Shown here piece after piece: positions 1 to 8,066 of a stretch of DNA of 33,488 nt. Positions within the stretch are counted from its first letter, which is position 1. Each line of letters opens with the position of its first letter. This DNA is from JAWPMV01 sp038527215. Lineage in GTDB: Bacteria; Bacteroidota; Bacteroidia; J057. Under the pieces are notes generated by a model. The model saw only the letters and a program-made list of their open reading frames with translations, made no database searches and had not been told where the DNA came from. Both the position numbers and the translations under genes were made by a program. Where the stretch lies: contig JBCBGC010000088.1 in assembly GCA_038527215.1 (NCBI GenBank), positions 1 to 33,488 of the forward strand, given 5' to 3'.

Positions 1-334
1 CTACGGATTGAAGGATGTGTTTACCGGTAGAGTCATAGGACTTAATTCGATGAGATGGACGATTGTCGGCGAGCATTTTAATGCCACACTTAGTGGTGAG
101 ACGTAGCCGCTGCACAAGATCTTTGCGCCCTTTGAGCACTTCCCCTAAGTGAGCTTCCTCTGTGTAGTCGCCATAAATATCCGCTAAATCGAAGTCATAG
201 AGTCCGAGGTCTACGCAGGCATCAACCAGTTTTTCCAGGGTAGGGCGATCCATCTGCGCCCCCCAGCTTCCAAAACGCATGGTGCCCACGATCACCGGAG
301 AAAATTGGGGAAGAGAAGAAGTAGTGTTAGTCAT
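1..334 (-). CDS. Aldo/keto reductase, N-terminal part (cut by window edge)
   Basis: The first 111 codons of an aldo/keto reductase read leftward off the window. The family uses NAD(P)H to interconvert sugar or other aldehydes and alcohols in the cytoplasm. Visible are the strand-1 segment (VIVGTMRFGSWG), the catalytic Asp/Tyr motif in DFDLADIYGDY, and the catalytic Lys in LTTKCGI; the catalytic His lies beyond the edge. The pattern resembles the YdhF-like branch, but the specific subfamily is a guess. The ATG at 334 fits the family start. A perfect LacI-type palindrome (404-419) lies upstream with 70 nt between its 14-bp core and the ATG, the same spacing as at susC. It therefore probably handles a sugar imported by the SusC/D pair and is controlled by the adjacent regulator. 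Confidence 0.85.
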   Translation of the reverse strand, partial: MTNTTSSLPQFSPVIVGTMRFGSWGAQMDRPTLEKLVDACVDLGLYDFDLADIYGDYTEEAHLGEVLKGRKDLVQRLRLTTKCGIKMLADNRPSHRIKSYDSTGKHILQSV

Positions 335-403
335 AATGAAAAAGCATGCGCTTCAGTGGTAAAACCATCCTTACGCAGGTAAATATAAAAATACCTGGAA
401 ATA

Positions 404-419
404 ATGTAAACGTTTACAT
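404..419. promoter_or_regulatory. LacI-family operator upstream of the aldo/keto reductase
   Basis: ATGTAAACGTTTACAT is a perfect 16-bp palindrome with the central CG typical of LacI/PurR/CcpA-class operators. It lies between the LacI-family gene and the aldo/keto reductase. Exactly 70 nt separate its 14-bp core (405-418) from the reductase ATG. The same 14-bp core occurs before susC at 5095-5108. Confidence 0.8.
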
Positions 420-453
420 ATAATTTTTTCCACCATCTGATAGCGGGGTTTAT

Positions 454-1470
454 TTAATCAGTTAGCCGTTGTGACGAGGCCCGAATGATGACTTCTGGTG
501 GAATCATACTTTGGCTGGCTACCCGGGCATGATCCGCCTCATTGAGTTCTTGTAACATGATCTCAGCGGCCATTCGTCCTATATCTTCATTGCGTTGATT
601 GACGGAAGAAAGGGGAGGGGTGAGGTATGCACAAAAGGGGCTGTCTCCAAACCCAATAATGGCGACATCCTCCGGTACCCTAAGGTTCAGCTCCTTGAGG
701 ATGTTGAGGGCTCCGAAGGCGTAATAATCTCCATGGGCAAAAATTCCATCCGGGGCTGGGTCTTGTTGGAGCAGATACCTGAGATGATCCAGGGAGGCTT
801 CTGACTCCAGGTCTAAAGGAAAAACGTAGTGCTCATCCACCGGCAAGCCATGATCTTTCAAGGCTGACTCATACCCCCGTTGTCTTTCCCGGAAAATACT
901 GACTGAAGACTTTCCCGCTAAATGGAGGATGCGACGACAGCCTTGTTCAATTAAATGCGTGGTAGCCCGGTATGCCCCACTGAAATTGTTGATGATGACG
1001 CTATTGACGTTTTCGAGTTCGAGCCGGCGATCAAAAAGCACGATGGATATGCCTGCATCCTGTAATTCCTGCATGTGGTTCATATTCAGGGTTTCCTTAG
1101 ATACAGAAATGATCACCCCATCGACCTGTAGGTTCAGCAGGTTTTCCAGGATTTGCCCTTCTTTTTCCAGCAATTCTTCTGACTGACAAATGATGATGTG
1201 ATAGCCGGCTTCCCGAAGATAACTCTCTATGCTTTTGATGGCGGAGGAAAACACATCGATGTCAATGATAGGGACCACCACCCCGATCGTTCTACTTTTG
1301 CCACTTCTTAAGGCTGCGGCCATTTTATTGGGACGAAAATTGAGTTTTTCTGCCGCCTTCAATACCGTCTTACGGGTTTTTTCTGTCACCTTTTCACTGC
1401 CATTAAAAACCCGTGAGACAGTGGCAAGGGATAATCCAGTAGCTTTCGCTACATCTTTCATCGTGGTCAT
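454..1470 (-). CDS. LacI/GalR-family transcriptional regulator
   Basis: A full-length (338 aa) LacI-family regulator. Residues 4-50 form the N-terminal helix-turn-helix (MKDVAKATGLSLATVSRVFN), followed by the hinge helix (PNKMAAALRSGKS). The periplasmic-binding-protein-like effector domain runs from about residue 60 to the end, with IGVVVPIIDIDVFSS and DVAIIGFGDSPF characteristic of the fold. The effector is probably a sugar, but the sequence does not say which. The start could be the ATG at 1470 or the one three codons later. The gene lies between the ASPIC lipoprotein and the aldo/keto reductase, all on the minus strand. Two identical palindromic operators flank the locus, one before the reductase and one before susC, so this protein is the obvious candidate to bind both. 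No such palindrome lies immediately before its own start. Confidence 0.95.
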   Translation of the reverse strand: MTTMKDVAKATGLSLATVSRVFNGSEKVTEKTRKTVLKAAEKLNFRPNKMAAALRSGKSRTIGVVVPIIDIDVFSSAIKSIESYLREAGYHIIICQSEELLEKEGQILENLLNLQVDGVIISVSKETLNMNHMQELQDAGISIVLFDRRLELENVNSVIINNFSGAYRATTHLIEQGCRRILHLAGKSSVSIFRERQRGYESALKDHGLPVDEHYVFPLDLESEASLDHLRYLLQQDPAPDGIFAHGDYYAFGALNILKELNLRVPEDVAIIGFGDSPFCAYLTPPLSSVNQRNEDIGRMAAEIMLQELNEADHARVASQSMIPPEVIIRASSQRLTD

Positions 1471-1539
1471 GTCAGTGGTTTTCCATATGTGTGGAGGGCT
1501 TTTCCTGTATGTCAGGTGCCTTCAGCTTAAGAATTGGGC

Positions 1540-4500
1540 TCAATATGTCAAAATCTCTACAGAACCGCCATTTCTACCCATGATTACCCCTGGCTGCCCT
1601 TGCCAGGAAAAAGGGAAGAAGTGTTTGATCTCCCCGGTGAGTTGTAATCCAGAACGAGCAGCTGGCATCGCCTCAAAACGCCCGTCTCCCTTACCTTTAA
1701 GCCATAAACCAATGCTGGCATCTGCTCTGGGGGTTTCCACCTCAGCGCCCCAAAGATTGCCCCCGATCAGCAGGTCCAGATGGCCGTCCCGGTCAAAGTC
1801 CTCAGCCATGATCCCATTTACGGAAGAGAGCTGAGCCATAGAGGGCAGGGGCATCGCCTCAAAGCGTCCCTGTCCCTGGTTGAGGAAGCAGGTAGTAGCG
1901 AAGTTTCGGGCAAAAGCCTGGTAGGCAGCAGCAAGTTCTTTTTGTCCATACACCTCTTCCAGATTAGCCAGCCCAAATTCGGTGTAAGTAGGAAATTTTT
2001 CTTTGATAAAAGGCATCTGATTAGAGGAGCATTCCCGTCCCCGCAAAGGAAAGACGTCGGTCCCTTCCTGGTAGCCCAGGACGATATCCAGGCTACCATT
2101 GCCATCAAAGTCGTCCGCATGTATGCTAAAGGGAGCTTCAGGACTGGCCTTGTATTTATAATTTTCGCCAAGATTTCCCGCAATAAAATCCAGGTCTCCG
2201 TCCTGATCTATGTCTGTAACCGCCAGGGCATTCCACCAGCCCACCTGCTCTCTGCTAGCCAGGGCAAGACTATCCTTTTCCAGATAAGCACCTTTATTCA
2301 CCCATATTTGAGGGGCCATCCATTCCCCGACTACGATCAAATCCAGGCGTTGGTCGGCATTGACGTCTGCCCAACGCGCGTCCGTCACCATGCCCAGCTG
2401 CTGAAAAGCCGGGGCCCATTGCTGGCCGACGGAGCGAAAGCCCTCTGGCGTATTTTCCAACAAATAACTGGGGGAAATCATCGGATAGGTAGCCGGAGTT
2501 TGACGACTACCGATGAAGACATCCTGGTCTCCATCACGATCTACATCACCTGCTACGATGACCGATACACTGGCATTCAACTCGGGTAGAAGGTGAGCGG
2601 CGGGTTGGAAGTTTCCTTTGCCATCATTTTGATAAAGCCTCAAGGGATAGGCGCTCAGCTCGGTTTTTTCATTGCCTCCGCTCCCTACCATCAAGTCCAG
2701 GTCCTGGTCATTATCCCAGTCAAAAAACAGGGCTGCGGCATCTTCAAAGGCTTTTTCCCTATTCCAAAGCGGGACAGAGACAGAAGAAAAGCGGCCGTCT
2801 GGTTCCTGAATCATAAGTTGAGCAGGAAACCCCCTGGCTCCGCCCAGAAAGAAATCAGCTTTCCCATCTTGATTGACATCGCCTACGGCCATACCGGGTC
2901 CTGGTTGAGACATTTTGTGAGGCAAGAGACTTTCCCGGGCGAAATCATCAAACAGGTTTTCTTCATGCCTCGGCAAAGGCCCCGCCTTTTTTCCTACTGA
3001 TTGAAAGAGCGGTGAGGAGGAAATGCTGGGTTTCCGGGGCATACTGGCTTGCTGATAATCCAGCTCTAACTTCTGATCTGCTTTGACCTGGGGGATGATT
3101 TGTTGCTTCCCGTCGGGCCAGGTTGCGATGAGGCTGTCCAGGCGCTTAGCCTCTCCCAGTCCGAAGTGGAGAAGGGGTTCTACCGAAGAGTAATAGCCCC
3201 TCACTGGATAAAGTTCGGCCACCTGCATGTTGGGACCCTCATAGATCTCCACTTTCAGGCCAATGCCTTGCGGATTCTTTTCCGGTCCCTGGGCCGTAAT
3301 CTGTAGAAAATGGTGGGTGCCCTGCTCAGAGGTGTGGTTCTGATAGATATGGGCCGGCATATCTACATTATTGATGATGATTTCCCAATCCCCATCCCCA
3401 TCCAGGTCTGCATACACAGCCCCGTTTGACGCGGTTGGAAGACTGTCTATGCCTAAGGCTGGGCCTATATTTTTGAAGGAAAGATCTCCCTGGTTTTGGA
3501 AAAAGTAATTGGGCTTGCGGTGATAAGGAAAGCTCTGTAACATCTGTTGCATGCGGGCGATCTTGGCCTGTTGACTGCTTTCTTGCTCCATTTGAACCCG
3601 CAATTGCCTGACCTGATTCATGGCATCATTGTTCCGGATGTTTCGTTTAATCCCATTGGTGATAAACAAATCCAGTTGCCCGTCATTTTCAAAATCCATC
3701 AGCAGAGGCGCCCAACTCCAATCGGTATGCGCGATCCCGGCAAACTGAGCTATGTCGGATAGATAGGGAAGCGTGCCTGGCTGAGAGACCCCGTTATTGA
3801 GGAGGAGGGTATTAAACATATACTGGTAATGCTGGCCTTCAGCCACTACCTGATGAAACTGAGCCGGGTTCATGGCGCTCATGCTGGTTTTTATCCCGAA
3901 ATTTTCAGCGGCTACCATATCCAGGTTAACGATGTCCAGCCAGCCATCCTGGTTGATATCTCCCAGGTCGTTCCCCATGGAATAAAATGAAGTATGGCCC
4001 GTCATCTGCCGGATTTCTTCGGTGAACTTTCCCTGGCCTCGATTGATATACAGATGGTCTCTCCCCGCATAATCATGACTCACATACACATCTGGCCAGC
4101 CATCCTGATTGATATCCCCTACACCAATGCCCAGGCCAAAACCCAAGCGATTGTTTTCTAAGCCTGCCTCTTGGGTTTTTTCCCGAAAAAAGCCCGCTTC
4201 ATTCTCAAACAACATCACCCCCGAAAGCTGGTCCCGTTGATCCTTTAAGGCGGGTATTTCGTCTTGGGCAAAAGGGTCGATCCCATGGTTGATGAGGAAC
4301 ATATCCAGATCCCCATCCCGATCATAATCGAAAAAGGAAGCCTGAGATGAATAGGCGGGTATATCCAGCCCATATTTTTTAGCCTCTTCCTTGAATATCG
4401 GGACCCCGACCTCATTGAGCCCCTGATGAACGAACAACTCATTTCGTCTCAGGTCAGGATGGGTAAATCGACCGGATTTAGAGAGGTATAAGTCAGGTTT

Positions 4501-4956
4501 CTGATCATGGTTTATATCTACCACACTTACCCCTGTATAGAAGCCTTTCCTACCGCTCATCCCCGTAAGCGCACTCACGTCCCGAAAGGTCAGTGATCCC
4601 TCATTGAGGTAACAAGCATGAGCCCCCAGATTCGACACAAAAAAGAGATCGGGCAGTCCATCGAAGTTAAGGTCCGTTGCTGCCAGGCCAGCGCCGTTGT
4701 AATAATATTCGTAGGTCAGCACATTCTGGCTGGGGGATTCGGGTAAGCGATTCACAAACTGAATGCCTGAGGTGGACTCCGGGACCAAGGTAAAGAGGGG
4801 AGAGGACGGCTGCTGGTCCCCCTGGGTGCAGGATAAGATAAGGGAAAGCAGCAGAAATGAAGGGATGATTCTGGTGAAAAGCAGGTCCAAATTCCTGAAT
4901 TTACCCCCGGTTAACTGGCGTTGTTTCGTACAGGTTTTCTTGCGTTTTTGACGCAT
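1540..4956 (-). CDS. Large FG-GAP/VCBS-repeat ASPIC/UnbV lipoprotein
   Basis: A 1138-residue surface lipoprotein. A basic N-terminus leads into a hydrophobic segment ending in a lipobox (LILSC, Cys43). Many calcium-binding FG-GAP/VCBS motifs of the DxNxDGxxD type follow, for example DLNFDGLPDLFF, DINHDQKPDLYL, DYDRDGDLDMFL, DINQDGWPDVYV and DFENDGQLDLFI. Near residues 550-640 is an ASPIC/UnbV module (GIGLKVEIY, YYSSVEPLLHFGLG, WPDGKQ). A second set of FG-GAP motifs then runs to the C-terminus, implying two beta-propellers. Proteins of this architecture often sit beside SusC/SusD pairs in Bacteroidota, where their exact role is unsettled; glycan or peptide binding at the cell surface is plausible. 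The gene is divergent from susC across 222 bp that contain the LacI-type operator. No catalytic domain is visible. Confidence 0.9.
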   Translation of the reverse strand: MRQKRKKTCTKQRQLTGGKFRNLDLLFTRIIPSFLLLSLILSCTQGDQQPSSPLFTLVPESTSGIQFVNRLPESPSQNVLTYEYYYNGAGLAATDLNFDGLPDLFFVSNLGAHACYLNEGSLTFRDVSALTGMSGRKGFYTGVSVVDINHDQKPDLYLSKSGRFTHPDLRRNELFVHQGLNEVGVPIFKEEAKKYGLDIPAYSSQASFFDYDRDGDLDMFLINHGIDPFAQDEIPALKDQRDQLSGVMLFENEAGFFREKTQEAGLENNRLGFGLGIGVGDINQDGWPDVYVSHDYAGRDHLYINRGQGKFTEEIRQMTGHTSFYSMGNDLGDINQDGWLDIVNLDMVAAENFGIKTSMSAMNPAQFHQVVAEGQHYQYMFNTLLLNNGVSQPGTLPYLSDIAQFAGIAHTDWSWAPLLMDFENDGQLDLFITNGIKRNIRNNDAMNQVRQLRVQMEQESSQQAKIARMQQMLQSFPYHRKPNYFFQNQGDLSFKNIGPALGIDSLPTASNGAVYADLDGDGDWEIIINNVDMPAHIYQNHTSEQGTHHFLQITAQGPEKNPQGIGLKVEIYEGPNMQVAELYPVRGYYSSVEPLLHFGLGEAKRLDSLIATWPDGKQQIIPQVKADQKLELDYQQASMPRKPSISSSPLFQSVGKKAGPLPRHEENLFDDFARESLLPHKMSQPGPGMAVGDVNQDGKADFFLGGARGFPAQLMIQEPDGRFSSVSVPLWNREKAFEDAAALFFDWDNDQDLDLMVGSGGNEKTELSAYPLRLYQNDGKGNFQPAAHLLPELNASVSVIVAGDVDRDGDQDVFIGSRQTPATYPMISPSYLLENTPEGFRSVGQQWAPAFQQLGMVTDARWADVNADQRLDLIVVGEWMAPQIWVNKGAYLEKDSLALASREQVGWWNALAVTDIDQDGDLDFIAGNLGENYKYKASPEAPFSIHADDFDGNGSLDIVLGYQEGTDVFPLRGRECSSNQMPFIKEKFPTYTEFGLANLEEVYGQKELAAAYQAFARNFATTCFLNQGQGRFEAMPLPSMAQLSSVNGIMAEDFDRDGHLDLLIGGNLWGAEVETPRADASIGLWLKGKGDGRFEAMPAARSGLQLTGEIKHFFPFSWQGQPGVIMGRNGGSVEILTY

Positions 4957-5178
4957 TTTATGTAATTAATTACATCCCTTCATCAGGAAGCATGTCTCTT
5001 ACAATTACATGATAAAAATCCTATTTATCAACCAGATATGCTTATCACCTTTTTGGACCTAAAAATAATTGTGGCAAATAATTGTATAATTTATTGTAAA
5101 CGTTTACATTGAAATCCTGAATACTTCCATCTTGCTAAAAACATTGCCCGGATTACTATTACTCCTAACTATATTTTT
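4957..5178. promoter_or_regulatory. Divergent promoter region between the ASPIC lipoprotein gene and susC
   Basis: This 222-bp AT-rich region separates two divergent genes of the same locus. It contains the LacI-type operator at 5095-5108 and an AT-rich stretch (GTATAATTTAT, 5084-5094) immediately upstream of it. I could not assign a convincing Bacteroidota -7/-33 promoter pair by eye. Confidence 0.55.
5095..5108. promoter_or_regulatory. LacI-family operator upstream of susC
   Basis: TGTAAACGTTTACA is a perfect 14-bp palindrome identical to the core of the site at 405-418. Exactly 70 nt lie between it and the susC ATG at 5179. It probably binds the LacI-family protein encoded at 454-1470. 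Confidence 0.8.
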
Positions 5179-8061
5179 ATGAACCGAGAACTAACTTTAA
5201 ACAAAGTCATGAGTCTGCGGAGACTGTTGCTCCTGGGCTTATTCCTGGGGCTTTGGGCTGCGGGCCCGGCCATGGCCCGTGATTTTGAGACGAAGGTAGT
5301 CGGAACCGTTACCTCCCCAGATGGTCTTCCGCTGGCGGGCGCGACCATCAGGGTTGCCAATACTACGATCGGTGCATTTGCGGACCTGGAGGGACGGTTT
5401 GAAATAACTGTCCCTAACGTGGATACCGATACCCTGGTATTTTCATATGTAGGCTATGTAACTGAAAAAGTGGCGCTGGCTGGTCGCACCAGTCTGGCTT
5501 TCGTTTTTTCAAATTATGATGCGATGGATGAAGTGGTGGTGGTAGGCTACGCAAATCGGAGAAGAACCGAGGTAACGGGCTCTATTGCATCCCTCAAATC
5601 TGACAACTTCAATGGGGGGGTGATCGCCTCCCCCGAGCAGTTGCTGCAGGCCAAAGTGCCGGGCGTACGCATTACCTCGGCTAGTGGTGAACCCGGTGCT
5701 GCGGTAAATGTCTCCATCCGTGGTGCTGGTTCTCTGAGAAGTGGGAATAGCCCCCTTTATGTCATAGATGGGGTGCCTTTGAGCAATGAGGCCATTACCC
5801 CGGGAAGTGCCAACCTGGTGGGCAGTAATGCCGGAAACGTGGCGGCCCCTAAAAACCCTTTGAACTTCCTTAACCCGAACGATATTCAGTCGATTGACGT
5901 GCTGAAAGATGCTTCTGCTACCGCAATCTATGGTTCGCGGGGTTCCAACGGGGTGATCCTGATCACCACCAAGAAAGGAGCCTCTGGGAGGGCTGGGCTT
6001 TCCTATAATGGATATGTAGGTACTTCCACCATCGCCCGGAAGATAGACATGGTAGGCATCGACACAGGTACTGATTGGCAGGATGAAGTAACCCAAAACG
6101 GCTTGGCGCATAATCACAACCTGTCTCTGGCAGGAGGAGATGGAAACGCTACCTACCGGGCTTCCCTGAGTTATTTTGATCAGAACGGGATTATTCAAAA
6201 AAGTGCCTTACAGCGCTATACCGGACGAATCAATGCCACCCTTTATGCATTACCTTCCGATCGACTCAAGCTGGACATTAATCTCATCGCCAGCCATATA
6301 GTTGATAATGGGATTCCTCGCTCGGATGTAGCTGACACTGACGGGGAACTGATTACCAATGTGTTGGCGGCTGATCCAACCCGTTCTGTGTTTGACGGGA
6401 ATGGCAATTATTCCTCCGGCCCTACCAACCCAGTTGGGTTGCTGGATGCCTGGAACGATATCACCAAAACCGACCGGGTGCTGGCCAATATTTCCGGTAG
6501 CCTCGATTTGGCTCCTGGCTTGAAATACCAGATTAATCTGGGCATTGACCGCTCAAATGCGGCCAGGGAACAGGAGCTTGGCCCCAATAACCTGGAAGGG
6601 ATCAACCTCAACAACGGTTCTTATAATTTCGCCACCATAGATGCTTCCAATATATTGCTGGAAAATTATCTGACGTATGACCGTAAGGCGGGAAAAAATA
6701 GCTTTAATTTTCTCGTAGGACATGCCGCCCAGCAATTTACCCTCAACTCCTTCAACATTGCCTTAAGCAACTATCAGATCCCTAGTATCAGTGGCTTGGA
6801 TGATCCGGGTAATGCTACTTCATTAGTAGGCGCCAATGGCGGCTCAAATCCAGATGGAACCAAGGAAGTTAACAAACTGGAATCCGTTTTTGCCCGGGTA
6901 AACTATAGCTTCGGGCAGTTGATCCTGGCAAGCGTGAGCATGCGTGCCGATGGTTCCTCTAAGTTTGGAGAAAATAACCGCTGGGGATATTTCCCGGCTG
7001 CTTCTGTGGCTTATCGTCTGAGTGAACAGCTTTCAGGCAGTACCTTTGACGATTTAAAGATCAGAGTAGGCTGGGGACAGACGGGTAACCAGGAAATCCC
7101 GAACAAAGCTACCCAGGAAACCTTCCAGGTTACGGACAATGGGATTTCCCGGGTACGCGAGGCCAATCCTGACCTGAAATGGGAAGTCAGTACCCAGTTT
7201 AACGTAGGGCTGGACTTTAGCCTGGCTGATGCCCGTCTTTACGGAAACATCGACTACTTTAACAGGGTAAATACCGATCCCCTGCTGCTGGTAGATTCTG
7301 AACCCCCTGCAGTCTCTCAGAAATGGGTAAACCTGCCTGGTACCATCACCAACCAGGGTGTGGAAATCTATCTGGGATCCCAACTGGTCAATACGGACGA
7401 CTTCAGCTTGAACCTGGACCTCAACGGAACCTTTACCACCAATGTGGTTTCCTTTCCTGACGGAAGAGAAATTTTCACCGGTGTACTGAGTGGAAGAAGT
7501 ATCAATGGAACCCTGACACAGATCATCAGAGATGGAGAAGGGATAGGTACGTTTTACTTACCGACGGATCAGGGGGATGGCACTTCCTCAGAAAGAGAGA
7601 TCCAAGGCTCGGGTATTCCTAATTTTGTGTACGGAGTTAATGTCTACGCAAATTGGAAAGGCCTGGACTTTGCGATGAACCTGTCAGGAGTATCTGGAAA
7701 TGTGATTTACAATGCCACGGACAACTTCCTGAACAACTTTGGCGGGAATGTCTCACAGCGCATCGCAGCTGCAGCCTCTATTCCTCCTGGAGCTTCCAGC
7801 TTCTTTCTGGAAAGTGGAGATTTCCTAAGACTCAGTAACCTGACGCTAGGCTACAGTTTCCCAGACGAAAGCGTAGAGTGGTTACAAGGAGCCCGAATTT
7901 ATGTAACCGGACAAAACCTCTATGTATTCACAGAATACACAGGCTATGATCCGGAAGTAGATACACCCGTAGCGGTGGGAGGCAATTTATCCTATGGGGT
8001 TGATTTCGCCTCTTATCCCCGTGCGCGCACAATTTTGGTAGGCTTAAATCTGAATTTGTAA
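5179..8061 (+). CDS. susC: SusC/RagA-family TonB-dependent outer-membrane transporter
   Basis: An outer-membrane beta-barrel that imports oligosaccharides or similar oligomers, driven by TonB and capped by SusD. The signal peptide (MSLRRLLLLGLFLGLWAAG, cleavage after AMA) is followed by a carboxypeptidase-regulatory-like domain (about 40-110: VVGTVTSPDGLPLAGATIRV). Next come the SusC signature (MDEVVVVGYANRRRTEVTGS) and the plug domain with LYVIDGVPL, IDVLKDASATAIYGSRGSNG and GVILITTKKG. The barrel fills the rest and ends in an aromatic-poor strand (VGLNLNL). At 960 aa it is of usual size. The ATG at 5179 and another at 5209 are both possible; the latter sits right at the signal peptide. susD follows after 5 bp. 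The substrate cannot be read from the sequence. Confidence 0.95.
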   Translation: MNRELTLNKVMSLRRLLLLGLFLGLWAAGPAMARDFETKVVGTVTSPDGLPLAGATIRVANTTIGAFADLEGRFEITVPNVDTDTLVFSYVGYVTEKVALAGRTSLAFVFSNYDAMDEVVVVGYANRRRTEVTGSIASLKSDNFNGGVIASPEQLLQAKVPGVRITSASGEPGAAVNVSIRGAGSLRSGNSPLYVIDGVPLSNEAITPGSANLVGSNAGNVAAPKNPLNFLNPNDIQSIDVLKDASATAIYGSRGSNGVILITTKKGASGRAGLSYNGYVGTSTIARKIDMVGIDTGTDWQDEVTQNGLAHNHNLSLAGGDGNATYRASLSYFDQNGIIQKSALQRYTGRINATLYALPSDRLKLDINLIASHIVDNGIPRSDVADTDGELITNVLAADPTRSVFDGNGNYSSGPTNPVGLLDAWNDITKTDRVLANISGSLDLAPGLKYQINLGIDRSNAAREQELGPNNLEGINLNNGSYNFATIDASNILLENYLTYDRKAGKNSFNFLVGHAAQQFTLNSFNIALSNYQIPSISGLDDPGNATSLVGANGGSNPDGTKEVNKLESVFARVNYSFGQLILASVSMRADGSSKFGENNRWGYFPAASVAYRLSEQLSGSTFDDLKIRVGWGQTGNQEIPNKATQETFQVTDNGISRVREANPDLKWEVSTQFNVGLDFSLADARLYGNIDYFNRVNTDPLLLVDSEPPAVSQKWVNLPGTITNQGVEIYLGSQLVNTDDFSLNLDLNGTFTTNVVSFPDGREIFTGVLSGRSINGTLTQIIRDGEGIGTFYLPTDQGDGTSSEREIQGSGIPNFVYGVNVYANWKGLDFAMNLSGVSGNVIYNATDNFLNNFGGNVSQRIAAAASIPPGASSFFLESGDFLRLSNLTLGYSFPDESVEWLQGARIYVTGQNLYVFTEYTGYDPEVDTPVAVGGNLSYGVDFASYPRARTILVGLNLNL

Positions 8062-8066
8062 GCAAA

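Noticed and set aside
1780..3000. Long plus-strand frames opposite the FG-GAP lipoprotein
   Set aside because: They are antisense to a well-supported gene rich in DxDxDG motifs and show no protein family features.
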